A DNA stretch of 64,000 bases from Marsupella aquatica (lineage: Eukaryota; Marchantiophyta): assembly GCA_973895155.1 (NCBI GenBank), contig OZ316894.1, positions 15,004,001 through 15,068,000 of the forward strand. The letters are read 5' to 3'. Shown here one piece after another: positions 10,549 to 22,365 of this stretch (position 1 is its first letter; each line of letters begins with the position of its first letter). Below the pieces are notes generated by a model. The model worked only from the letters and a program-made list of their open reading frames with translations, made no database searches and was not told the origin of the DNA. The translations under genes were made by a program, and so were the position numbers.

Positions 10549-13500
10549 TCACTGCAGACTAACACACTCTGATGGCCAGAGCACAAGAGATCCTACTGCA
10601 TCTGCAATTATTTCCTGAGGTGGATCATCGTCTCTATTCGGAAATGGCAAATTACAATCAGATACAATCACTGTAGTCAACAACACTACTACATGGTCAT
10701 CCGGGACCACTTTGCCATGGAATTTTGCATGATCTGGTCGCAAAATGCCTGTACCCACACATACCTGCGAGTCATCCTCCCATGATAGAAGATTATGGAC
10801 TGGCTCTGCTGTGGCTATCACCTCCACCTTACCCTGGCTGTTTTTCTTGGCTTTCCTGGGTGGCTTATACATGACATTATTCATACCTTGGTTGCGAGTC
10901 ATGACTTTGGCACGAGTGTTTTGTGCTGGTGATCGAGAATTGGCTACACTCTTCTTCAAAGAATCTGCATCCATATTTGACACTTCTGATTGTGTAGCAG
11001 GATTTCCCTGTGACATCATCTCAGTATCTGCCAACATTGTACTTGCTTCAATTGAAGCATCTACAATCTTACTTGCATCCAATGTTGCTCCCAAGTTTCG
11101 ACGTCGCTTCACCCTACTCCCACTTGGTTGAGAGTCTGTCAACTCTGCATCAACTACAATTCAGTGTCATGTCCAACATAAGTCAATCACTCATCACATG
11201 TGCTAAATGTACATGTCACCAACCACAAAGTTGTCACTATCTCCTTACCATTATGAACAGCCTTCTTCCCCTTCTTTGCCATTGCCATATGCTCCATGTC
11301 TGCTTCTGTTGATCAATAAACACACCACAATATTCAGGTTGAATCTATTAACCACTGAATTGTTGCTCAACATTCATATAGAGGAATTTAAAGCATCAGC
11401 TTACCTGATACCTCCTTGGCTATGGTCACTGAGGCACTGGGCACATCTTCTTCATTATTGCTCTTTGAATCACCTGATACATCAATCATGATGTCACTTC
11501 AGATCCCAGTTCATCCAACCAGTTCTTACAGAAAAGATTACCTCCAACCGGCTTAAGCTTCACAAAACTCCATGCACTTTTCAAATGTAATGTATTGGAT
11601 CATAGCAGGTTACCTGTCTCAGCAACCTTCTTGCCCTTCTGCTTACTGATTATAGGGTCCTTCTCTGCCTCCACTCTTCCTGCATTCAAACCATTCACTC
11701 AATTCATGAAAACTTACTTCTAACATTTGAACATAGGACACAATGAACAATGGGCCGGTGTCATTTCCATACCTGTGTCAGATTTGCCAATTCCCTTTTT
11801 TGTTAACAAGGGCACACTTTGTACAATGTTGCCCTCATTGTTTGGTTGGGAACCACCCAATTTTTCAATCACAAGCTTGAAATTAGATTCCACTGATGCA
11901 AGAAGGTTCGCTACAGATGCCTCCACAATATCCAAACGATCAGCCAATTTACTTTTCACTCGAGGGAGTCCACACTCTAATGACTTCAACCGTTCACACA
12001 TCTTTGTGAGAGTTGTAACAGTTCCCTGTCATAACACAGCTTACATATCTCAGATAACTGTCCCCAAGAACTGGTTGCTTACTTGCTACTACATTTCTTT
12101 CTGATGCTCAAGGCCAAATAGTCACAGAACATACAGAATTACAACATAATCACCTGTTTGGAAGTTACACTTGTCACCTCACTCCTTTGTTTCATGAACT
12201 CCTCTCTCACTTCTTGTGCTGATGGTTCTTCACCTGTCAATTTCTTCTGCAGTCCACATCAACATACATATGAATGAAACCAAGTGTTGATTGTCAATGA
12301 AAATGTAATAATGGTAGCAAGATGATAAGTTTGAGGCTTACTATCAGGCATGTCACTGCCTTACCAATTGTTCTTTCACTGGAGCATAACTTCCTCTCCC
12401 AGCCTGTGAAAGGTGTTTCACTTTGCCTCGAGCATTTGACATCAGTTCACTCTTGCTCTGTCCAGCCTCCGACATGAACCCTTTGATTAACCGTGTCCAT
12501 TGATCCAGTTCCAATGATGGGGGTGGTGGCATTCTCCTGTTAGAACCATTGTCTATCCACATCCTTTTCAACCTATGCCTCTCTTGTTTCAAAATCCTCA
12601 TTGCATAATCTGATATGCAATCTTCAACTGGGCCCTTACCATCATTACCAACATACTCCCACCGTTCAAGAATGTCCTTGCAGATAGCAGCCCAATCAGC
12701 TTTGTTCTGACTCCTAAACTCTGTAATGCTCAAATCTAACCAACGCAATACTTCTCCTCTTAGGTCAGAATGCCAACGGTTCTTACCATCACATGTGGGA
12801 GTTATCCAACCTTCGGAATTCACTTCTACTTTACCAAATTTGTTACTGTCTCCTGCCTTGGTACTCCCTGAAGCGCTACTAGGTGTCCCTCCACGGCCTG
12901 GTGTCCCCCCACGGCCTGATCTCCCCCCACGGCCTGGATTGCATTGTCCAAACCTCCCTGGAGTCCCTGCACATTTACAGGATCCATTTACAGTCACTTA
13001 CATTAGGTAAGTATGAATCATAAATCCCGCTGCCAAATATACAGTGGACTTCAGAGCAATTCTGCAATGACCAAGTTACCTCTCCCTTGGCGCATAGATG
13101 GTTCTGGACCACCTGTCCTATTGCTTTGTCTTGATGAATTAGGGGCGTTTCTCCTGCCTGTGAATGATTGCCTCCTATCTGAACGTGGATGGCCTTTGTT
13201 GTTTTCGTGATTGTCCCAATCAGAGTCTGCATACCAACAGGTACATGCCACACTCATGGACCTGTAAGATAAACTCTTTGCCCTAGCTACACATCAGATA
13301 AGTGCATATTGAGCTAAATCTCTACTATCATCACAAAATCACTAGCACAAGGCACTTACTTGTCCAATCATCCTCCTCACCTTTCCATTGCCCTCTGTAC
13401 CCGTCTCTACCACGCTCTGGGTGTTCATATTCATCCCATCCATCTTCTGCTCCATCATAGTCATCATCATAATTATCAGGCGTCCCTTGCCAATAACTCT

Positions 13501-13702
13501 GGCTCCTTCTAGGGTATGGATTATGTGATTTCTCTCTAGCTGCCCACCTACCTGGGACTTGATGAGGGCCCTGTGCATCTTGCATAGGTGCATTTTTCTG
13601 TGAGCCCCCTGCATCTGGGTCTCCATCCATATCCAATCTTTCCTCTTCACCCCACTCTCCAAGCCCCATGTCTGTCTCCATGTCATCACCCTCTTCCCCC
13701 AT
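10549..13702 (-). CDS. CACTA TnpA-like / Transposase_24-type protein (multi-exon)
   Basis: Minus-strand exons in order. 13702-13370 is an acidic, Gly/Asp/Tyr-rich disordered region starting MGEEGDDMETDMG. About 13231-13075 contains DSDWDNHENNKGHPRSDRR. About 12967-12353 is a GRGG-rich segment followed by EGWITPTCDGKNRWHSDL, LRWLDLSITEFRSQ and WIDNGSNRRMPPPPSLELDQW, resembling plant En/Spm Transposase_24 proteins. 12001-11720 has a predicted coiled-coil (LADRLDIVEASVANLLASVE). 11142-10549 is a conserved-looking C-terminal exon with KVVPDDHVVVLLTTV. Donor/acceptor pairs near 13370/13231 and 13074/12967 fit GT-AG introns; the exon joins at the 3' end are uncertain. In En/Spm the TnpA role is binding subterminal repeats. 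Whether all exons form one protein is inferred. Confidence 0.55.
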
Positions 13703-13879
13703 AGCTTCTGCACAGCACCCACAACCAAACAGGGAGAATCAGCACACTAAATTCAAAGTATCAATCAATTTCATGCATATCCAACTATCCTAAACATCAT
13801 TCCAGGTAGCAATTCCCGTTATGTGACTCTGTGCAGGTAGTCATCCTCAACCTCATACTTGCCAATCGCCAGCTGTTGC

Positions 13880-16800
13880 CTATTGCAAATCATCAACCTC
13901 ATCATATTCCATTTGCCCAGGTTCATCATATGTCTCTCTCAATGTTAAGGGGATGTAGTCAGTCCCTGCCCGAGTTGGAAGTACAGTCTCATGACTAGGA
14001 TGCTCGAATGCAGCATGGTCATCCAAACTGAACTCTACTTTACTTCCATCCATCCGCCTGTTCCGTGCTTGGCTATGGCATACCACCCTCCAGCCATGTG
14101 ACTCCTCCACATCTGCAAAGAAAGCCTGTTCAACTTGGCTAGGGAAAACAAAAGGCTCAGACCATTCTGGTACTCTGGACCTAAAATTGGCCAACAAGAA
14201 CCCATCATGATCACGCTTCATGGTGGCCCTTGGTCTCTGCCACTCTGATTTCACCCATGATCCCTTCATCAATATCACTGGGACACTTGTGTTACCATAA
14301 TTCAACACCCAAATGTCGGTCAACTCCCCCACGTAACCCATCTTCATCCACCCCCTCTGTTCTTCAGAGGTTCTCTGCTCAAACACAGAAATCAAACCAC
14401 AATCATATGATACACAATGGTCACCCTGCTCATCCCTCACTCGATAATGATTTCCATAAGCTCTCATCCGTTTGTAGGTCAGAATAGACAATCGTGGTGG
14501 CACAGATAGAAGATACAAATCCTTCTCCATATCTGGGTGATGTCTACTATGCTCTCGAATTGTCACCCGAATCCACTGCTCGAACTGTGGGAAGGGATCC
14601 TGCTGCCCAGAGTGTGCAGCTTTTTGCATATCATATTCCCTGCATTATGAGGTACAGGCATAGTTAGGTCTAAACAACACATGACAACCTAAGATCACCC
14701 TTGGAACAGACAAGAAGCATCACAACAAAGGCAAGTCAATTCAATCACTCACCTCCACCATGGTTGCATAGGCTCTGTGTTTGCCAGCACATATGAATGA
14801 GCCTTGTCTCGAATCGCAACAGGCAGCTGAACAGCACGTCCCACACCTTCAACAACCTCGCCACTCACTCCATCATCTTCACCAGATTTCCAAACTCTTG
14901 TCATAGCTTCACCAGACCCAGCCATGTACTCTGTTAGGAATCCCAACGTCTCATCCTTAATGTACCCCAATGCCATGGAAGCCTCTGGCCTGTAGTATGT
15001 TCTCACATGACCTTTCAACAACTTCATGTATCGCTCCATAGGGTACATCCATCCGGTACTGACTGGCCCATACTGCCCTAGCTCTTCTACCACATGGATT
15101 AGGAGATGAGTCATAACATCAAAGAAAGCAGTGGGGAAGTATATCTCCAAGTCACAGAGGACATAAGCAGCATCCTGCTTCAACTGCTCCAATCCTTGGG
15201 GATCCCACACTTTCACACATATACGGCGAAATACATTGCACAGTCGAAGAATGACATTACGGACTGGTTTCTGCATGAGACCTCTAAGGCATAGGGGCAG
15301 AATGTGCTGCATCAACACATGGTAGTCATGTGTTTTCATACTGCCAAGTTTATTCTTTGTAATATGCTTCTTGAAGGCACCAGCATAGCCAGAGGGCACT
15401 TTCAGACAGCTCAATCTATACAAGAATGTCTTCCATTCATCCTGTGTGCACACATAGGGAGCTTGGAACTTGAGAAGTACATTGGGATTGCTTGCATGGG
15501 GCTTCAACCAAAGGTGAGGGCGAATCCCCTTCTGTTGCATATCAGCTCGAACTGCTCCTGTATCTTTCTCACCCGACAAGAACTTCAGCAAGCTCTCACA
15601 AATATTTTTCTCAATGTGCATGACGTCCACATTGTGTTTGCTGGGCTCGAATTCCTGCACTCCACAAAGCAAAGAATTCAACAACAGAAACACTAATTAA
15701 CCACATAGGAGGATTGTAACCAACATCAATCCACCATTGCTCCAATCTAAAATTGCAATCATACAGGGGCTGGAGGCTAAGTACATTACCCTCCAGTACT
15801 CCAACTCCAAGTCCATCAAGGTCTGTCTTTTCACACCGTGTTTCACCACTGGATCCTCAGGTTCTCGATCAGTGGCACTTCTCTTGTCCCAATCAGCCTT
15901 CCTGGCTGCCCACCTCAGGACTTGCTCTCTGGTGACCCTCTGTGGTGGGCCATGAAGCTCTGTTTTGTTGTTGAAGTGTGCAATTTGAGACCGTGTGTGC
16001 CTGTAAGGATGATCAACAGGCAGATACCTTCTATGCCCCTGAAATTTCATACTGTGCAGGGCATGCGACCACTCACTTGTCACATTTTTCCCACATGGTG
16101 TGCACCCCACATAGCCCTTTGTCACTCGTCCAGATATGATGCCATGGCCTGGGTAATCTGCTATATCCAGCAAACAAATTGCATGCAGTCTAAAGGGGCT
16201 GGGTCGAAGAAGCCCCTTCAGAACATCATGGGTTAACACCCCTTCTATCCACAAAGTCTTCCACTCTTCCACTGCTGGAGCCAACATGATATCTATGAAT
16301 TGCTCGGTCACAGAAGCTGGTCCAGGGATTAACAGCACCATCATGACAAAAAACCTCTTTGTAGTCATCCATGGGGGAAGGTTGTAATTTAGCAGCGTAA
16401 CCGGCCAACATGAATAACGGTTGTTTTTGTCTCCAAATGGGTTTACTCCATCCAGTGATAGACCAAATCGAAAGTTCCGCTTCTCTGCAGCAAACTGTGG
16501 CCACCTCTCATCAACAAATTTCCAATGGTTGGAATCTCCAATGTGACGCTGCAGGCCATCACTGCTCTTGTTATCAGGAGTCCATGTCATCAGCTTGGAA
16601 ATGGCAGGGCATCTAAACAGACGTTGTAGTCTAGGAATGAGAGGAAAATGACGAAGAACCTTGGCAGGGTGTGTACATTTCCCTACATTCTTGTACCTGT
16701 GCTTACCACAATGAGGGCATGTCAATTTATCTGCATGCTCTTTGCGAAAGAGAACACACCCATCAGGGCATGCGTCAATAGACACATAGTTCAGCCCAAG

Positions 16801-17453
16801 GTTAGACATCAATTTCCTAGCCTCGTACATATTTTTTGGAATTGAATTACCATCTGGTAACACATTTCGGCGCAGGAAGGTCAACAACTCTGTCACAAAT
16901 ATATTGGGAACATTGTGATTGCCACAGATGTTCAACAACAACACGACAAAACCCAGCTTGGAGCAGTTCGACCCCTCGTAGATAGGAATGCAAGCTTCTT
17001 TGATGTGTTTTGGGCCCCCAAACACCCACTCCCTCTCTGCTGCACCTTCCCCAATGTCAAAGTCAGGTTGAGCTTGGCCGTCGCCAATGTGTGGCTGCGG
17101 TTCATTGTCCTCTTCTGATTCCACTGTGTCGTAAAAAGCATCAAGGTCTTCAAAAATCTCTTGAACCATTCTTGGGACATCCATCCCACCGTCCTCAGTG
17201 ATTGCCTCTGCATCTCCATCTTGGTCATCCACGTTCTCATGTTGGACCCCAGGACCATCCTCTGCACAGTCTATGTCCTGCTCTACGTAGTCTCTACGCC
17301 TAGCTGTATTAGAATCCACAAAGTCAGCTCTCCACTCTTCATCAGAGGAGTCTTCTTCTGCTGGTACATTCCAAACCCTCCACCGAGGGTGCCTTTCATG
17401 CCGCAGCAGGTGAAGGTGCACAGTGTTCAAACTCAACGACTTGAATCCTTGGC
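13880..17453 (-). CDS. CACTA TNP2 transposase, main part (split by Gypsy-A)
   Basis: The long exon 17453-15790 contains the rest of the transposase-associated region (LSLNTVHLHLLRHERHPRW), the zinc-like LTCPHCGKHRYKNVGKCTHPAK, and the Transposase_21 core with FRFGLSLDGVNPFGDKNNRY and LPPWM. An intron at 15655-15789 (GTAATG...GCAG) joins it to EFEPSKHNVDVMHIEKN and a DUF4218 domain (FFDVMTHLLIHVVEELG). After a second intron (about 14640-14752) the last exon, 14639-13880, carries a DUF4216 domain. This Tnp2-DUF4218-DUF4216 order is standard for plant CACTA transposases, nuclear proteins that cut element ends. No internal stop is visible in the exons, but the first exon is separated from the rest by Gypsy-A. 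Confidence 0.85.
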
Positions 17454-18843
17454 TGTCGTATAGTGCTAAGTATCAAAAGTGACTCTCCTCACCTAAAACC
17501 AGGGTTTCGATCCCTTTAAGAACAGATTTCAGAATGAATTGTATAACTTTTATCACTCCGAGTGATTTAGAGTCTTGAGCTCTATGTTGACTTCACTTCT
17601 CAATAAAAAAATCGAATAAACAAACAACAAAGTAACTGAACTTCTGATTTATGAATTAGAGAAGAAATGAGTAAGGATTTAGAGACTACAAGCTGCTACT
17701 GCCACTCCTTCAGAAAGGATTTGGGCTCAGTATAGACATGAAATCTATCTCATAATTCATCCATCTCACTCTTCAAAACACAAAGGTTAATGATAATGGA
17801 ATTCTCAATCTGATGAAGCAGAAGCTTTCTGATTGCAAATGAATGATATGATTTAAAATGCCGTCAACATGGTTTGACATCAGCGATACGCAATTCAGTC
17901 AAACTCTAAACCATATTCCAGAATCAAAGCAACAGTACTAACTACTCTGAGAATCAGAATTTACTTCTCATTTATCATTAACTATTCTTGAATTGGCTAG
18001 CGAATCCCGACTCTGCAAGCAAGCCTAGCAGTGAATTCAATACGAGTTTCAGAAATCTGCAACTGAATTCAATCACCACAGGAATCTCTTGAATTCAATC
18101 TTAACTTCAATCAATATAGCTTTACTTCCATACAAAACACTCACAGCATGCCTTGTTACAATGGAAGGAGGAGAAAACTATTCAGAAGACTCAATTCTGA
18201 ATACAGTATTAACTCTATTTCTCTCTACTTCAAATGAGCATTCTACTCTGTCTTATAAGTGCTGGAATCCTAAAATGGAGGAGGTAAGAACAGTCGTGCC
18301 TTTCCAAGCTTAAAACTAAACAAGGGAGAAGCACAGCATAAGTACTTCAACAAGGGTGGTAGAATACTACTTTACTAGTAATCTACTTCAAAAACTAAGT
18401 GTTGAGCGGACGCTGCTAGAAGCGTCGGGAGAATCTGGACGCTGCTAGAAGCGTCTTAAGTAAAACCAACGGACGCTGCTCACACTGCTCACAGCGTCAA
18501 TACTAGGGTGGACGCTGCTCACAGCGTCGTGTGTTGAAGCTGACGCTTTCCACAGCGTCGGTCGAAATCCTCATAGAGTCTTGGTGGCGGTCGGGCACTG
18601 CCAAAAGCGTCATGAGGAGGTTGGACGCTTCCGCAGCGTCTTGAGTAAAAGAAACGGGCGCTGGTCACAGCGTCGGGCAAAGTACACTAGGAATCGTCAG
18701 GAAAGCCGGAGATGTCAAATATTTCTATAAGTGTCCAGAACAAGTAAATGTTGGCCGGAAGGTGTCTAAAGTGTAAGTAAATCTTGTGATATGCTAAAAA
18801 TAAACAAGTTTCCAGAAAAAATTGCAGGGACACCCATACCACA
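17454..18843 (-). repeat. Gypsy-A 3' LTR (1390 bp)
   Basis: Direct repeat of 29611-31000. It contains an array of eight GGACGCT...AGCGTC palindromes at 18408-18674. A 74-codon frame at the same relative place in both LTRs (18089-18313 and 30246-30470) has no recognisable motif and is probably fortuitous. Confidence 0.95.
18408..18674. repeat. Array of eight short palindromes in the LTR
   Basis: Units lie at 18408-18426, 18437-18455, 18471-18498, 18510-18528, 18542-18559, 18593-18611, 18623-18640 and 18656-18674. Each is a GGACGCT-like arm, a 3-16 nt loop and an AGCGTC arm. The third unit has an expanded loop (TGCTCAC duplicated) and the sixth is degenerate. The same array is at 30565-30831 in the other LTR. 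Confidence 0.9.
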
Positions 18844-18860
18844 TAGCCCTCCACTTAAAT
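18844..18860 (-). promoter_or_regulatory. Gypsy-A polypurine tract
   Basis: On the minus strand TTTAAGTGGAGGGCTA directly precedes the 3' LTR start TGTGGTATGG, the usual place for the plus-strand primer of reverse transcription. Confidence 0.7.
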
Positions 18861-18920
18861 TTCGCCGTGTCCCCACAAGACATGACCGAATTGAATCAGA
18901 AGCGAGTGACATGTTCTTCA

Positions 18921-19397
18921 TTAATAATATTCTGGCTTAATAATCCAAGTAGTGCTCAAAATCATTGACGGGAGTTGGGAGATATCCGAATCCAGAATAT
19001 AAAAATCGAGGTCATGGAATTCTTCTCCGATCTGTATTGGGACTCCTTTAACTCTTCCCCAAAGATTAATGATTCGTCCATCGATTGATATCTGAGCAGA
19101 TATCGGTTGTACTTCTTGATGAACAAATTGCTGGCACAGTCTGTGGGAGAGGAAATTAATTCGAGAGCCTGGATCAATAACAAAGTGTTGAATAGCATGT
19201 CCTCCCAGTTTGATCTTGCCTTCAAAGGAATGTTGGAAAGCACGGGGTAAAGAATTCCAACAATCCATAGTAGCTTTGATGTCCCACATGAGCAGATAAA
19301 TATCAATTCGAAGGAGAAAGAAGGAAACAATTGCAGGATGCTGCAAAAGTAACGGCTTATATACATATAAATGACAACACCGTTTGATATCTCTCAT
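18921..19397 (-). CDS. Gypsy-A extra ORF part c (retropepsin-like remnant)
   Basis: A 158-codon frame in the same frame as the two ORFs upstream, separated from part b by a TGA at 19410-19412. It reads like a degenerate retropepsin: IKLGGHAIQHFVIDPGSRIN with DPG where DTG/DSG is expected, then FHDLDFYILDSD and MILSTTWI, resembling the flap and ILGxxW regions. The true element protease sits in gag (VPVDGGASVNLI), so this would be a second, probably inactive copy. Homology is inferred by eye only. Its position just before the polypurine tract is where Athila elements carry env-like ORFs. Confidence 0.45.
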   Translation of the reverse strand: MRDIKRCCHLYVYKPLLLQHPAIVSFFLLRIDIYLLMWDIKATMDCWNSLPRAFQHSFEGKIKLGGHAIQHFVIDPGSRINFLSHRLCQQFVHQEVQPISAQISIDGRIINLWGRVKGVPIQIGEEFHDLDFYILDSDISQLPSMILSTTWIIKPEYY

Positions 19398-19409
19398 AAA
19401 TGGTGTCCT

Positions 19410-19841
19410 TCAAATCTGTGTCCTAGATAAAACACCTTGAATAATCACATCCGGATAAGAAGGAATAATAGGTAGGAACGCTAAACACCTAAGCGACTTG
19501 AACCCTTGGGAAGCCGGTAGCATACATTGTTTTGTAATCAACTGCTCCCTTAGCTTAACAAGCTTCTTCTCATATTTAATTGGAATAGCAAACCCACCAG
19601 GACAAACCCAAACATAGTATGGATAGGGCCATGGAATTTCCGGCACAAGGGGCGGAAATGGAGCTTGAGCTCGTCGAAGCATATACACCCAACACCAAAT
19701 TTCGAACTCCGAAAACTTATGTCGTCTGTCCTTATCAATGGGAGGAACCGCCTTCCCAGGTTCATATGTGCGAATCAAACTACGAATCCTCGGATGGGAT
19801 GTCATTGGCAAAATCTGCTGCTGCTGCAAAATGCTCTCCAT
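19410..19841 (-). CDS. Gypsy-A extra ORF part b (unknown)
   Basis: 143 codons, in the same frame as part a (stop TGA 19863-19865) and part c (stop TGA 19410-19412). Rich in Pro and aromatics (PLVPEIPWPYPYYVWVCPGG), with a basic end. No family recognised. It may simply be the middle of a protein whose frame contains two TGA codons. Confidence 0.45.
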   Translation of the reverse strand: MESILQQQQILPMTSHPRIRSLIRTYEPGKAVPPIDKDRRHKFSEFEIWCWVYMLRRAQAPFPPLVPEIPWPYPYYVWVCPGGFAIPIKYEKKLVKLREQLITKQCMLPASQGFKSLRCLAFLPIIPSYPDVIIQGVLSRTQI

Positions 19842-19862
19842 CTCCAGATGTCGAAAAGCTAC

Positions 19863-21983
19863 TCAAAAATGTTTCTTCTCCCACCTGTGAATTGAAGCCA
19901 AATTAGGGATAGGATTTCGGGGTGGCAAATCCACTGTATGCCGAAGTCGAGGAGGTACTCTGATAATGCGAGGGTCTTCGTCTTCTTCTCCATCACTTGG
20001 TGCTCCTATCCAACGGAAAATTACATCTGGCATAGCGGAAGGAATCACTGACTCCTTAACTGGTCGAATTGGCAATGTAACAGGAGACGAAGGAGCAGAA
20101 GGTTCGGGCTCCAGTGGTTCAAATTCTTCTCTTGCAACAGTAGCTGGTTGATCTGCAATGGGATGCATTGGTACTAAAACAGGAAGTTCTTCTTTAGAAT
20201 TATCGCTAGGTAAAGAGACTTCCTGGTTAGTTCGATCTGTCAAAAGTACAGGAAGGGGTAGCTCGTCTGTTCCGATAGGTGCTTCTCCCTGTTCAAAATC
20301 CTGGGAAGATGCTTCAGGAAAGATCTGTCGACTGATAGCATGGCGCAACCGTTTCCAAGATTTTCGAGTATACGTCACTGAAAACTCCTCCCGAATGTTT
20401 TTATCCTCGTTTGTAGCCAATGAAACTGGTGCTGAGCTGGTTGTCGAAGCGGGTGTCTCGGGTACCAATATGGGTACAGATATACCCATATTACCAGATA
20501 CCTGATTGCGACTCGGAAAACCAGCAGAGCCTCCTTCAATCAACTCATCTTCAGGAGAAACCCATTTTACAGGCGGAAATGAAGGAGCTCCTATCGCGGC
20601 TATTGCCTCATCTAATTCCTTAGTTATATCCAAAGGAATCGATATGAGTGAACCAGGTGTAGACCAGGCAGGGTATCTTGCGACAGATTGGGGAGAAGTC
20701 ACTGGTTCACCTACTTCGTCTATATCCACAATTGCATCCTCCGAATCAACTTTAACCAGCTTCACAATTTCTGAGCTTAATATTTCTGACTCCTGGACCA
20801 GAGGGATTTCACCTATATTTGGGCTAGAACTAAGAGAGTCGGACGAATCATACTCCTGTAAAGCCTGCAAAGCATCACTATTTGCCTCTATGGGAACCAA
20901 AACAGGGGTAGAAGTAAATCCATCATACTCGTCCTCAGCAGTAGAATGTTGAAGAGGTTCCCCTGAAAAACCTTCTTCATCCACCCTCACCTCATCTTCA
21001 ACATTCATCCGAGAAGCAGAATTATCCTGATCAACATCATAAATAGGCTCGGCAGCACAAGGTGAACACGAGAGTCGAGGTGACATAGAATGCTCCAACC
21101 CTGTTGGCATTGCTGAAGGAACATCTTCGGCAACTTGAGCCTCTCTTGGTTGGTGAAGAATCGGATCGTCACTCCCTTCAGCTGATGCTCTTGTCTCTTT
21201 CAATTTCCGAACTTCACCCACCAGTTCAGGTTCCTCACAGTCGAGTATTGCACATAGCTCTACCACTGTGGAATTGGCTCGGACTTCTCGTACTTCAGGC
21301 ATATAATTTGCTTCACCGGTAGATGCTCTCTGATTGTTGCGATAAAAATCTTTTTCCAAGACAAGCAGACAGTCATACTTATGGTAAATGTGAGCTAAAT
21401 AAGGGGCCAAGTAGGTACACCTTATTTTCCCCGTTTTCAGCCTGCTACGAAAATTTTTGACCTGAGTATGAATTACTCGGTGCAAAACCTTCGTCCAATT
21501 GATAGACTGCGTCTGTTCTAATGAACAGATCACCGTTGCAGCGAACGAAAGAGTGATGCGCGTCTGGCTTTCTGGGTAGAAAATTGGTGCCAGAAATCGA
21601 AATAGACGCTGCAGAGAATTATCTAAGCAGTCCGCCGCTAGCCATCCATTCCGCCTCTTGAAAGATCCTAGAGCGAAGAAGGATTCTACATAAACCCGAG
21701 GCTCACAATCAACCCTCTGTAAATCCTCGCCCTCCATCGGCGTCGAATAGACCTTCGCTATGAGCGCTTCAGTCCAAACACTGGGACGCGAGCGCACACC
21801 AATCCTTTCTTCAGCGTCCCAGACACCTTGATCGATAAGGCTGAATTCGCAAATCTTCCAAGGAAGTTGAAGCAGCTTCTTCAAGCCCATTTTTGCCAGA
21901 GCCGTCTTCAACTGCCGCCTATGCACTGCATTCGATGGAATGTCTGCGAGTATTGGTCGCGTCGTCAGCTCAGTCTCCGCCAT
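19863..21983 (-). CDS. Gypsy-A extra ORF part a (706 aa, unknown; env-position ORF)
   Basis: It starts MAETELTTRPILADIP at 21983, downstream of pol in a different frame, so it probably needs its own or a spliced transcript. The N-terminal 200 residues look folded (FLAPIFYPESQTRITLSFAA, NWTKVLHRVIHTQVKNFR, TYLAPYLAHIYHKYDCLLVL). This pattern recalls the accessory plant-transposon domain of large plant retrotransposons. The remaining 500 residues are acidic, Ser/Pro/Glu-rich and low in complexity, suggesting disorder. No signal peptide or membrane span was noticed, so an envelope role is not supported despite the position. The frame continues beyond its TGA into parts b and c. Confidence 0.6.
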   Translation of the reverse strand: MAETELTTRPILADIPSNAVHRRQLKTALAKMGLKKLLQLPWKICEFSLIDQGVWDAEERIGVRSRPSVWTEALIAKVYSTPMEGEDLQRVDCEPRVYVESFFALGSFKRRNGWLAADCLDNSLQRLFRFLAPIFYPESQTRITLSFAATVICSLEQTQSINWTKVLHRVIHTQVKNFRSRLKTGKIRCTYLAPYLAHIYHKYDCLLVLEKDFYRNNQRASTGEANYMPEVREVRANSTVVELCAILDCEEPELVGEVRKLKETRASAEGSDDPILHQPREAQVAEDVPSAMPTGLEHSMSPRLSCSPCAAEPIYDVDQDNSASRMNVEDEVRVDEEGFSGEPLQHSTAEDEYDGFTSTPVLVPIEANSDALQALQEYDSSDSLSSSPNIGEIPLVQESEILSSEIVKLVKVDSEDAIVDIDEVGEPVTSPQSVARYPAWSTPGSLISIPLDITKELDEAIAAIGAPSFPPVKWVSPEDELIEGGSAGFPSRNQVSGNMGISVPILVPETPASTTSSAPVSLATNEDKNIREEFSVTYTRKSWKRLRHAISRQIFPEASSQDFEQGEAPIGTDELPLPVLLTDRTNQEVSLPSDNSKEELPVLVPMHPIADQPATVAREEFEPLEPEPSAPSSPVTLPIRPVKESVIPSAMPDVIFRWIGAPSDGEEDEDPRIIRVPPRLRHTVDLPPRNPIPNLASIHRWEKKHF

Positions 21984-22365
21984 CGCGTGACTTGTTAGCT
22001 CCGTAAGCTCAGTGAGAATCGTGTTCCATAGTGAACTAGGGCGAAGCGCGACTGCTTACTCCTCAGCGTCCCGTTGAGCTGTCGCAATCCGCCATTGTAC
22101 AAGATGCCTAGTCATCGGCTCACAGCGTCTCATGCAACTGAACTAATACAAAAGCGGACCTCTGCACAACGTCCTTTGTAAACTAAGTGGACGCTTCCCC
22201 AGCGTCGAGTTACAATGGACGCTTTTCACAGCGTCCAATGTAAAAACTGAAAGTAACTAAAAAAATTAAAAAAATATGCCGAATACTTACTAGGGAGGGT
22301 CACTAATTCTAACTAAGTATAACTACCGCCCTCCACTTAAATTGCAACCTGTCCCAGGTGGAATT
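21984..22365 (-). other. Gypsy-A spacer between pol and the extra ORF
   Basis: Noncoding 382 bp with further GGACGCT/AGCGTC palindromes: 22156-22174 (variant), 22189-22206 and 22217-22236, plus half sites near 22070 and 22122. It is the likely leader of a subgenomic or spliced RNA for the extra ORF (inference). A second purine-rich stretch (complement of CGCCCTCCACTTAAATT at about 22328) resembles the polypurine tract at 18850 and could be an internal tract. Confidence 0.6.

Noticed and set aside
18089-18313. 74-codon ORF repeated in both LTRs
   Set aside because: Its repetition simply follows from the LTR duplication; no motif or conservation signal is visible.
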